64,000 nucleotides of DNA, taken from Chrysomallon squamiferum. Taxonomy: Eukaryota > Mollusca > Gastropoda > Neomphalida > Peltospiridae. Shown piece by piece: positions 26,206 through 38,330 of the stretch; positions within the stretch are counted from its first letter, which is position 1, and the number at the start of each line of letters is the position of its first letter. The stretch covers positions 9,944,669 to 10,008,668 of the forward strand of contig CM022679.1 in assembly GCA_012295275.1 (NCBI GenBank), read 5' to 3'. A program made the position numbers and the translations under genes. Under the pieces are notes generated by a model. It had not been told where the DNA came from and did no database searches. It saw only the letters and a list, made by a program, of their open reading frames with translations.

Positions 26206-28446
26206 TTATAAAAATATTTTTAATATTTGAAGATGTACAAAACAAAAGTACATTATTAAAGTTTGTAATAATAAATAACAAACTGAAAAAATTATTTTCC
26301 TAATAATTTTTAAAAATATATTATTAGTAGTATGTGTTTAAAACAATTTAGAATACATTTCTTTTAATCAAATATTCACATAATATAAACAACTATTTTT
26401 AAAAATACTAAATTTTACAAAGGGATGAACAAAAATAATACATACATGCTTTGACAATACTAATGAAGTAAAAAAATATTCATGTTCTATAAACAAATAG
26501 CTAGGTTAGTTAAAGCAGACAAAAACAGAACTGTAAAAAAATATATAATACTTTTTAAAAAAAACAAAAACAAATACAAAACAACATTATTTCATTTTTA
26601 AACAGGCAAAGGGTCAGAAATATCACTTAAAGCTAAGACCATTCACTGTAAAATTCTGGGACTAAAACAAACATGACATCATAAGAGAGCTCTGACAAAG
26701 CGTAACTGAAGCCACTTACAAATGAACACACAGTAAAATAACAAAACAGGCCAACATCTCATTATCTGAAATCAAAAAAATAATGTTCTTCTCAACATAA
26801 AGCTTTACTTGTGTAACAATGCACTCGAAGGATTTCAGATAAGTGGTAGCGGATCTTCATAAATAATTAACTACATGTAAGTAACACTCATCACATTCTA
26901 AATATACATATAAGTAAAATTTGCCTTTTTATTTTAAACATTTTGATGTTTGTTTTTTTAATATGTTTATCAGTATGTAAGAAAAACAACATCAAAATAT
27001 AGATATACAGAAATAAAAAATTATCTTCATCAGCAGTTTGTATTCCAGTAGCCCAATTTTACAGTTGTGCATGCAAATATTTTCACAAATATGAAAATAC
27101 CAAGCATTCTTAATTCAGTATCAAACTGATTAGTGCAAACATTTTTATCAGTAAATAATGAGTATTTATTGAGAATACACCCAAACTGTTTAAAAAAGAT
27201 TGGCATCTCATGGTAATAATGTTTAAAATATTCATTAGCCCTGAAGTTTCAGCTGCAGATTTTTTGTTACATACAGTAAACGATAAATTTACCGTCAGTT
27301 GTTTGATACCAATAACATTATTTCTATTTTCCACATATAAATAAATATGAAAATATATCATTCCTACAAAAAAAATATAAAAAAAAAATCTAAAGTTAGA
27401 TATGAAAATCTTGAATTTTTACCAAAACATGATAAAAACATCAAAAGATTTATTATTAATAACATGTTTTTATGCCATTATGTTTTTGTTTTTTTGAGTT
27501 TTTTGAATTCTCAGTTTTGATTGGTGATTGTATAGTGTATAATGATGATATTACTTTTATATATATATAATGTAGATGGATTAAAAAGAGTAAACAAACC
27601 ATTTTAATAATAAAAGAAAACATACTGAGCATTTGTTGTAAAGTGAATTGATGACGCATTATCAAAATGAAATCTCAAAGTGAGGCCTTGAAAAAAAACG
27701 TACACTGTGTGGTTATGTCAAGTAATGTGCTTAAATTGATTAAAACAAAAAGGACAAAGCACATTAAAAATTACTTGGATAGTTAATCTTTTTTTGATCA
27801 AATCAAAAAAAAGTTAATGAAGGGATTCTTTTTTTTTTAAAGGGTTTAGTATTTTGTTATTTTCTCCACCAATCATATTTCTTAAAGGATAATATAAAAT
27901 AAATTAAAGAACAATTTCAAAATTTCTGATTTTCTAAGAATATATTATTTGCACTTACAAATGTATGAAAAATGTTACCAAGAGAATTTAACCATGTTTA
28001 ATTTTAAAGATGTTTTGATTTAAAATAAATGTTGTTATACATTATTAATTCAGTTGAGCAAAGTATTAAAATAATGTAATTTCAAATCCATGGTAAAGCA
28101 GTGTTCTTTTTATTTTAAAGTAAGTAATTATACCTACATAACTGGATAATGAAGATGTCATGCACATTACTTGTTTGTTTTTTTTAATTTTAAAAAGCTG
28201 AGAATGAAGGAAAGTAATTTCATCATTAAAATAAAAAGAGCAAAAATACTTTTTGAGGTAGGAAAATTCTTAATAGTATATTTTTTTTTAACACTCAGCT
28301 GCACATTTTACTTCAACAACACAATGTAAATTTTTATAGACCTATATAAACTCGTAACAAAATATGGGATAAAAATCTACCATGTAAAATGAGCTATTAG
28401 AAATATATCTTGTAAAAATAAATACAAACAAAAGTAAAAAATGTTG
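22571..28446. other. OGFOD3-MMD spacer, probably including a long MMD 3' UTR
   Basis: No exon or recognisable protein is visible on either strand. Simple repeats occur at about 22999-23040 (AAT), 25087-25135 (AAT) and 26152-26202 (AT)n. The stretch between about 23850 and 28446 has few repeats. It could be the MMD 3' UTR, but the true transcript end cannot be read from sequence. The part near 22571-22960 is slightly GC-richer and probably holds the OGFOD3 promoter. Confidence 0.5.
26152..26202. repeat. (AT)n microsatellite
   Basis: About 50 bp of uninterrupted AT dinucleotides. Confidence 0.95.
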
Positions 28447-28693
28447 TCACAATTCTCCAGCTATTGCAGATGTCAAAGCTTGGTCCACTGCTTTTGTTCC
28501 AAGCAAGTAGGTGCAGACGGCATAGTAGTGAAAGATGGCTCCAACCAGGACAAAACAGTGCCATATTGCGTGCGCGAACGGAATGATGCCGTCACACTTG
28601 AAAAACACCACTCCTGAGACATAGGTGATTCCTCCCAGTGCAAGTTCAAACACACCTGACATATCTTTCTACAAAAAATAAAAAAAAAAAAAA

Positions 28694-28732
<39 letters not shown>

Positions 28733-31575
28733 TAATAAAATAAAATAAAAAATATAAAATATAAAATATGAAATGAAATGAAACAAAACAAAACAAAATA
28801 AAATAAAGTGATGTGAAATGAACTGAAGTAAAATGAAATGATAAAAGCACAAAAATAAATAAATAAATAAATAAATAAACAATATAAAGTAAAAGAAATT
28901 AAATTAAAAGTAAAATAGAGCATAAAGTAAGTAAATTACAATAAAACAAAAATGAAGTGAAATGAATTAAGATACAAAAAAAACATAATAAAATAAATAA
29001 AGTAATAAAAAACAATAATAAAAAGTAACATGGAATGAAAAAAAATAAAATAAAATAAAATAAAATAAAATTAAATTAAAATAAAAATAAAATACAAATA
29101 ACAAAACATTAAAAAAAAAATGAAATACAATAAAAATAAGATAAACAAAATTTTTTAAAAGAAGCAATCAACAAATGATGGTGTGTATGTGACTGTGAGT
29201 GAATAAATCTGTTATAAGAACAAGTGTTAATGCTGTATGCAACATAGCTGAATAACTTCAGGCAAGAAATACTTAATATTGTGAAAAGACTACTTTTATG
29301 CAGTGAGTTATATTTAACACTGTTACATACATGCTGGAGAATTCTGAATATTATAAAATTACTTTTTGTCAGTTAACTAATATATAATCAGAGGTGTTCA
29401 ATCAATAAAACTTCAAATTATTAACATGTAATGTCTACTTTCTAAGCAAGACTTCTGCCTATTAAAACTTCAAGGATCAAAATTAAAAAAAAAAAATAAA
29501 TAAATAAATTAGAAAATAAATTAAACAAGAAATTTAAAAAAAAAAAAAAGTAATAAAAAATAATAACAATAAAATTTAAAATAAATTAATAAATAAATTA
29601 AAAATTAATAATTAAAAAATTAATTGACTTTTTATTGTGTTTAGAATATACTGTCCATACACTGCTGTGTGGTTTTTCCTTACCATTACAAATACTACTG
29701 CTGCAGGGCAGATTCCTATGAACAGATAGAACATGATTTCCAGACTTTTGTACCTGAAATAAACAAAAAGTTTGTCATACTCAAGCATAAAAATGTATTC
29801 AGTTGATTGTTATTGTTGAACAATGGGCAAACATTATCATCTTGTTAAAAAAAAAAAATTAATTCTTTTTACTGTTGCATAATCTAGCTAAATCTGTTAT
29901 CTGACTGAAGTCTGTTGTTTGAAAGCATGTTGAACTACCAATTTTTCACCTAAATATACAAGTAACATCAGTAATAATTTTTAGAATTATACTGGGTACT
30001 AATAGTGTTAGCTATAATGTGGAAAATTTTAGAAAAGAAAAAAAAAGATTACATCCATTTCAAGGAGATGAACTAAAAGTTTGAGTTGAATAAAAACTAA
30101 TTATTAAAAAGAAAACGTACTGTTCATGGTAAGTATATTGATAGGCAATGCCCAAAGCAGCCAAAATCCAAATAATCCAGGCCACATGCAGTCCCCACCA
30201 ACCCAAATCCTTTAAAGTTAACCTAAAACCAAGAAATAGAAAAAAAATATATATATTAATAGCCCAAAATCACTATGTCAAAGTAAAAATGACCAAGATT
30301 TTCTACGAAGTTTTTCTTTAAATAAAAATAAATAAACAAATAAATAAAATAATAACAATACAACAATTAATTACATATAAATAAAGATATTTCATAAACC
30401 TTAAATGAAACCAAAGCCTTTGTTGATGGTAAATAATTCTCAATTTGACAGAAAGAATTTTTTATAAAAGTGCCCTCCCATAGACAGGAAAGCACACACC
30501 ACAGCGTTTGTTAAATCAGACAAGGAACGCCAGCAGGAACAAGAAAAAGTTAAAAGGAAATACATGAACTGGAGAATTAATCGGAAATGTGCTCACTTTG
30601 TGCACTTACCATGGTGTGTAACTTGCTGCAATGAAGATGTAAATGACCACTCTGTCACCAATGTGGAAAAAATCCTTCACAGTCCTGAAAACAGATTTTT
30701 CTTTTTAAAAATACAAATACATTTGATATATACAATAATTATTCATTGTTAATAACATTATAGTACATCCACAGTGCCTGCTAAAACATGTTGATAATTT
30801 TTCCATTCCATTTTTTATACCAACTGTATTTTACATGTATAAATAGAACATTTGTGTGACTATTCTGTGTTAATAATATAGAACACTATATATCCACACA
30901 TCTGAAAAGCAGATTAGTTACATAGTTTTTGCATGTTTTAACCTGACAATATGTTACAAATATGAACAGAAGATAATCTATAACAAATAATATAATGTTA
31001 CTTATTATCCATGTTACTTATTATCACAGTTGGGGAATAAAATCACAGTATATCCACATATCCGGTAGATCCAAAGCAAATGCTTTTTTTGCCCATCAAC
31101 ATGTTTCATATTAATAACAATATTTTACAAATATAAACTATAGATATTATATAATTAATCTTGTTTATCATCATCTGTATTCAGTATTTAGAGAACAATA
31201 ATCACTGTTCATATTACATTACACGCATCGGCAGTTCTTCTAAACAGACTAGTAATAAAACTAATTTATTTATACACTACAGATAAACCATTAACACAAA
31301 GTCATTAATTACTACTGTTTGAAGGATACTTCCATATGATTGATTATATTGTTATTTGATGCTAGAAAAATATTTTATTTATGACAAAGGGTCTTTCCAT
31401 GTCAAATCACACACACACAAAAAAATGTTTTTAAACCCAACCGTCTCAGATTTTTATGAACCTTGGCATACTTGTTGATTGGGATCCCACAGCACCAAAT
31501 CCGATTTTTCTTTATTTATTTAATTTTAATTTTATGTCAAATATATATGTAAATGAAATTAATATTTAGAATAAA

Positions 31576-31606
<31 letters not shown>

Positions 31607-33030
31607 AAATAATAATTTGAAAAACACTCTGTAAACATCAAAACAAAAAAAAAAAAAAAAACAATAACTAATGATAAAATTTAATTATTTAACACAAAAA
31701 AAAAAAAAAAAAAAAAAAAAATAAAAATAATAACAAATCAGAAAAACAAGTGTACAAGTATAGAAGAAAATAGACAAAAACATCTCATCATGCTATACCT
31801 GCTGTATTTCTCTGAATGATAGCATATTGTGTGAAATGTTGTGGACACAGTGAACAGAGCCAGCAGGGCACCACCATAAACCATGGCATTAGTCAACTGA
31901 ATACCAGACTGTGCCAGAAACACCATGAACAAAAGTCCCATCAGACTGGGTATTATCCATATCTGAAAGAGAAAGCAGATGGGAATTAAAAGTTGCAGAA
32001 AATGAAACTAGAAATAAAGCATTTGTTTGTCGGTTTCTGATTAGCAGTGTATGAAGTTATTTATTGTTAATTATGTTCTCTACTCTACTGAAGGGAACAA
32101 TTCCAATTTAATGCTATCACCACTAAAATCAAGTTAATGATTTCAAACATTAGCTCGTAGTGACATTTTGTATTTGAAAATCCAATTAAAATGTTAAAAA
32201 AAACCCACAAAAAAAACAAGCCCCAGTATTAATTCAAATGTCACTGAAATTATGGAATAACTGCAGAAGTTGCTAAATGGCAAACCAATTTTCCTGCTAA
32301 AACTGACATGTGCATTATGTCATTCAGTGCACAGTATTGCCTTCACTTGATCAAACATGATAGCACCCATGCATTATTCACTCCAGACAATCAAACGGAT
32401 CATTTCTTTTTAAATTAGCATAAATTTCAGTGGCATATTCTGATGTCATCAAAAAACGTATGCTGCTTTAATGACCAAGCAATATTTCTTAAAATGTGTG
32501 GATCGCATTGGATCCAGGTACTTTATAACCCCATACTGTGTCTGATGATCTTGCTGTTCACCATGACAAACAGTTTTCATTACAATTTCACAAGTGGATT
32601 AACTAGCCTGCTGTTAGTTTAACTATAACATTTTTGTAACCACAAGTTAATAATCTGATGAATTTACATCAAGACTTTACATTACTGATAAAGTGATAAA
32701 ATAAATAAATAAACAAATGAGACAAAAAAAAAAAAAAATTAAAAAATTAAAAGTTCAAAGCAAAATGAACACATAAAATTTTGCATCAGAATCCTTCAGC
32801 ATACAAGCAAATTTGTATTTATATAGTTGATACATCTGATATCTCTAATGTATTAAATAATTAAATGTAAATTATCTTTAGAAAAACAACAACTTAAAAA
32901 CCCCTGTCAAACGACATTCTTGATTTAGAACATGTTTTGACAATATATATGTATATATATATATATATAAATGTTATATAACCTGTTTGTTCATTTTTAT
33001 AATATATCTATCAAATTTATATTTGTTAAA

Positions 33031-33061
<31 letters not shown>

Positions 33062-33186
33062 TGATTTAACAGATATAAATTTTCATTTAAATATAAAATA
33101 AAAACAATTTTATTTTTTATTTTTTACCCAATGTGCCATCACATTAGACAGATGAAACACACACATGCACCCATGCGCACACCCAT

Positions 33187-33229
<43 letters not shown>

Positions 33230-34998
33230 AATTTTCATTTAAATATAAAATTAAAATAAAATTTTGTTTACCCCATGTGTTATCACATTAGCCAAATGTT
33301 CCACATCAGTAGGGACATAAGCCTGGCCAGGACCCGCCCTTCTGTTCATAAGTCTGTAAAGCAAACAATGTAATATTAATATACAGCAATGTCATAAATC
33401 AAAAACACTTTACAATAACGAAAATGTACAGCTGTGACATTCAAATAACTTGGCTATCAACCAAGTTTCAATAACACAACAAAAAATAATAACAATAAAT
33501 CCTATGTTTGCTGATAATAAATCAACTGGAGAATAACTGTCATGCTTTCAGATTAACAAAGCAATGTTAGCTTGATGAGAGCACAAAAGTATTTTTATTA
33601 ACAGTATATTCACACATGTATGTACACGCATTAATAATATGAAAAAGGAAACCTAATAAAATCACTGCATGGCTTATATCTCATTTATTCAGGTAAAAGG
33701 CCATGATTTTCAATAAACCGTGTGAAATATTATGACAAAATTTTAAATAAGTAAATAAATAATAATGATGATGATATGGAAATATTTTTTCAAAAATTAA
33801 ATGTTTGCTACAAAAATTACACCCTTTCTTTTTGATATTCATATTATGTAATATATCTAGCCCATAAATTCAAAAGATATTAAATCTTTTAACATTAATA
33901 AAAATTAACCCACCAAACTATAAATGTGTAAATTGTAAATATCCTTAAAAAGGAGGGAAAAAGTAATAAACCATCTGTTTTGTTGTTAAGTATTTACTAA
34001 CAGCATATCATTGATATATAACTAAAAACATTAATGTACAACACAGCATGTATGCTTTATACTTTACTTTTCAAATTTATTCATGTGCTTTGTTTTTTAA
34101 AACCACACACATACACACACACATATGCATCTAAAAGCCTAAGGAGCCTAAGCAAAAACAATAAAATATTTCAGATAAGCATCTTCATTTCATTTCTTGC
34201 TTAAGGAAGAGAGATAAAAGAAACCAAAGATATTCAGGGGTATTTCTACTTCTATCCTTGGGCATATAACAAAAGAAACTTAATTCCAAATATTATTTTA
34301 TGAATTTTTGTTTTTAAGGTCTTCTCAGTTTCTCAGTTTAAAACATACATTGCATCACATATACAATATATCTTCTACCCTTTCAGCTTTGCATATTTAC
34401 AGTGCTGTTTTATACAAATTTTTACATTAATGAACTTAAAAACAAATAAGTGACTATTATACTATTACACTGCTGACATATTTACTGTTCATTACTTCTT
34501 GGTAACTACATTTCTACTGTAATAGAGCTATTAAACAAATCTTTTTTTTTTTTTTTTTTTTTTAGGGGTGTTTATTTACTTAGCCCAAACTGAAAATCAA
34601 AATAATAACTTATTTCTAATTTAGCATACTTATATATTAACAGATGCATTTAAAATTAACAAAATAAACTTTACTAGTGTTGTTTTTGTTATGTAAATGT
34701 ATGCATTATAAAATAAATAATCTAATGGAAACCCATACATGAATCATATGAGTACAGAATAAATTAATTAAACAATAAATTATAAACAATCATGTAAGTG
34801 TTTCATTCTAAATTAATTTGTACAAGAACACATAAATTTACATATTGTATAACACATACACACTTAATTATACATACATTTACATAATACACTACTAACT
34901 TTGAAAATCTAACATTTAAAAAAAAAAAATATGTATTTCAATTCTCACCTTTTCAGATTATCAAATGATGCAATATGCTTCAGTGAAAGAGATGCCAT
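28447..34998 (-). CDS. MMD: MMD/MMD2-type PAQR seven-transmembrane protein
   Basis: Seven exons (high to low): 34949-34998, 33272-33353, 31799-31962, 30610-30684, 30121-30222, 29684-29753 and 28447-28668, giving 254 aa. PAQR landmarks are all present: VEHLANVITHG (35-44), STTFH with H88, GDRVVIYIFIAASY (108-121), and GIIPFAHAIWH with H214 and H218. H88, H214 and H218 match the three zinc-binding histidines of adiponectin receptors. The block VVFFKCDGIIPFAHAIWH is nearly identical to human MMD and MMD2 (PAQR11 and PAQR10). These are Golgi/endomembrane proteins linked to Ras signalling and macrophage biology. A single invertebrate gene is likely co-orthologous to both, so MMD2 is an equally valid name. 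ATG 34998 follows TAATAAGG with no obvious acceptor directly upstream. Confidence 0.93.
28679..29160. repeat. (AAT)n and AAAAT/GAAAT low-complexity DNA in the last MMD intron
   Basis: About 50 bp of AAT units next to the last exon are followed by several hundred bases built from AAAAT, AAATG and AAATAAAT units. The phenylalanine/tyrosine-rich frames on the opposite strand are artefacts. Confidence 0.85.
31380..31720. repeat. Possible decayed mobile-element fragment and homopolymers in an MMD intron
   Basis: The stretch around 31430-31510 (…CTCAGATTTTTATGAACC…, …GATTGGGATCCC…) is GC-richer than the intron around it. It resembles phrases I associate with dispersed repeats of marine invertebrates. 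It is followed by poly-T and two poly-A tracts. Family unassigned. Confidence 0.3.
33033..33225. repeat. Two (CA)n microsatellites in MMD intron 2
   Basis: CA tracts at about 33033-33058 and 33180-33225 are each followed by TATAAATTTTCATTTAAATATAAAA-like flanks. That suggests a local duplication that includes the microsatellite. Confidence 0.85.
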
Positions 34999-37900
34999 CC
35001 TTATTAATAATTACTTAAAACATTTGTTACTGAATGCCCAGTTATTATCGCCAAAAAGTACTTTTACAAAACTGTTTCAGAAGCAAACCAACATGATTTA
35101 TTTGTAGAGTGTTTGATCAGGTCTGAGATTGACAGAGTAAGTAGACAACCTCATGGTGCATGCAATATGTAAATATATTTAAATGAAATTAAGTAATAAT
35201 GTACAGAAATAGAAACACTCGATGTGACAGCTAATAGATATGCACAGAAGTACAAAAACAGTAATAACAGTCAGAATGGTGAATGTCGCTGACAGTCCTG
35301 AATAATAATGATAACGGCAAAAAAGATGATGACACTTCACAATACAATTCAATACAATACAATACAATACACAACACAATAAATATAATAATAATATTAA
35401 TAAAAAAAAAGTAATAACAGCAGTTTTTCTTTAAAAAGAAAAAAAAAAAATGGAAAAAACAAACAAAAGATCACCGCAGAATATATCGATTCCCAATGTT
35501 GAAAGAATCTTAACAATTCATTCACAGTGAGTATACGTATTTAATTACACACAGATGACTGAGATAACACTGTGTTTCTGTCAGTATCTGTAAACTAGCA
35601 CACACTGGGTTACAAACAATTCAACAGTCTGTTGTACAGCTTACATCAGTAGCAAGTGCACATGGCAACTGGTTCAAAGGCCAGCATGGGTGTTCTATGG
35701 TCCAACTGATAATTATTTGTCATTTGTACTCAATGCACACCAAAGTGTGATCGACTACCTGATAACACAGTTAATTAAAACATTTCCTCAAACATGTGTG
35801 AAGAAAATTCATTAAGTGCAGCTAAAAATACGATGTCACACTGTTTTTTACATGACAAGCTACTTTTCCAACATCAATATTTTTCTGTGCATTCTTTTTA
35901 TTATTTAGTTGTTGCCTGTTTTGTTTTTTTTGTTCTGTTATTTGTTGTTTTCTTGTTGGACATTTTTAAAGCAAAATCAAAGAGCATACAAAATCAAAAT
36001 TATACAAATAGTAAATTTTCAATTTTATCTGAAATGCTCATAGTGACAAAAAAAAAGTGTCAAAACATAAATTAATGTAAAATAAATAAAATAATAATAA
36101 TAATAATAATAAATATATAAATAAAATAATACTAAAATAATGAATATATAAATAAAATAATACTAAAATAACGAATATATAAATAAAATATTTATATATT
36201 TTTTTAATAGTTATTTAAATTCTATATCAGTTATCAATTTGAAAGAAATATTTTGTGCATGTGTGTGTGTGTGCATGCAGTGTGTGTGTGTGTGCATGTG
36301 TGTGTGTGTGTATGTTTCTTTCTCTTTTTCTATGTATTATGCTAATTAATTATGAAACACAGCTAATACTTAAAATCAGGAAGTGTGCCTGTTACATTTA
36401 CAGTTTGGCTTGGAAATGGGTACATAAACATGACCTAAAGCTAATTTACAACAATATAAAATGAAGACAGGAAGACAACTGCTTATCAAACTATAAATCA
36501 TAAAAAAAAAAAAACAGTGTTACAAACATTTTAAAATTAACTGACACATGTTGTTGATTTTTTTCTTTTTTTTTTTTTTTTTTTAATATAAACTATTCCT
36601 TGCTGATATAATAATATACTGGATAAAACAAATAATAAACTATGTATTATATCAACCTCTTCAAAGATCATATATATCAACAATGATAAACATTTACTCA
36701 TAATAATGATTTTCTTATTGATAATAATAATAAAAGAATTAGTGCATTTTAAAAGCAGCATAAGTCTTTAAGAATCAAATGTGTTTATAACATCATATTC
36801 AAGCTAATCATAAATATTAATGAATATTATAGAGTCAAACTGAGGGTGAGATGAATGTTATTTATTATTTTTAATTAGTTTGAATTGTTACTTTATATAA
36901 TGTAATTATGTTTAACTTAGAAATATATTTTGAATTTAACTGTCTAATATTTGAACAGAAGTCATAAACAGTGAAATGAACAAAAACAAAATTTTATTCC
37001 TCAGTTTTGGATAGTTTAGGGGAATAATATTGTTTCATTTTATTTATTTATTCATTCATTCATTTTTTTCATTTAAAAAAATAGTAATGAGAAATGAATC
37101 AACTCATATCAGTCATATTCCTTCTGTGAAAATTTTTTGGGAATTAACAATGGTCAGTTTTCTTTTGATGCATATACAGATATAACTTTAAAAAGAATTT
37201 TCACAAAGGAGAATAATAAATAATTAATGATAATCATAATGTCATATTAATCAGCAAAATGCATATCTTCAAAAGTTACTTAAAATGCATTATACCTGAT
37301 TTTGAAAAAATCCAAACAAATTTAACATTAGTGAAATATGGTATATTACATCATGAAAATAACAAATACAAAATCTTAATGACTGAATATATATTTTTTT
37401 TTTTGATGTTTTATTTGTGACAAAGTATGCATGTGCTATTTGAATATAAATCTGAAATAAAAATTCAAAGCATTTATGATTTTATCTATTTCAGACAGTA
37501 GTTTCAAGGATAATGCCCTCAACAAAACTATAAAAAAAATATCCGTGTTTAGTATTCAACAAGACTATATGTTTTTATCATGGGTCATTATTATACTATC
37601 CAACTTATAAAATGTTACACAACAGACAATAATTTTTGGATTCTTGAAACAGTGTTTCAAATTTAATCAGCATGGTCATGATAGTGGTTTATTAAAATTT
37701 ATATTCAGATTAATTTTTCTGATTTTTAACACTAAATGAGCTCAAATGTTATGTAATTTTATGGCTTTTATTTTTTCCGTTTGAGTTTTTTTGTTTAATT
37801 AAGTTGTTCATTTGTATGGGTTTTTCTCATTATTTTAATATTTATGAAATGTTCGTTTTTATTCATTACAATTTAAAACTCATATCTGAGATTTACAATT

Positions 37901-38055
37901 TTGACTAAGAATCATCGAACGATATCACACATTATGATAAGGTTTATCTTAAGTTAAAACTTTGAAGCGGTTGGTATGAATCACTGAATGCAGTTGCAAA
38001 GCATTTTGTAAGAAACATATATATAAAGTTAATTAAAAAAAATATATATATATAC
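34999..38055. other. MMD upstream region
   Basis: AT-rich with a (GT)n patch at about 36263-36310, poly-T near 36566 and several AAAT/AAT tracts (36080-36200). A slightly GC-richer stretch at 35460-35760 has no open frame of note. No gene is supported. Confidence 0.5.
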
Positions 38056-38330
38056 CTTTCGTGATGAATAGTCCTCCAAATGTGGGACATATTATATTAG
38101 TCAGCTATTCATCAAGTCAATCAATATTAAAAATTATTTCAGTATCTGCTCATTCTGGATCCAGACCAGGCTACAAACGGCAACTCTTTCGCCCGAAACT
38201 ATAGATTGGTATTCTCACGTGATTTATAAGAAGCGTAGCAAGGTCAGGGATTTTCTTTTCTTCTTCTCGGATTTTCTCGGCTGATTTCCGATTTATAACG
38301 ACATTAATGAACTGGCTGTTGATTGCAACA
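38056..38330 (-). other. Candidate 5' non-coding exon or promoter region of MMD
   Basis: On the minus strand a GC-richer segment ends at a plausible donor (…ATCACGAAAG then GTATAT at 38055). It contains CACGTGA, an E-box-like element, near 38216. The next gene downstream on this strand is MMD, about 3 kb away. There is no open frame, so a 5' UTR exon or promoter is the simplest reading; transcript data would be needed to assign it. Confidence 0.25.

Noticed and set aside
28473-28923. Overlapping Phe/Tyr/Ile-rich frames
   Set aside because: Products of the AAT/AAAAT low-complexity intron and of an out-of-frame reading of the last MMD exon.
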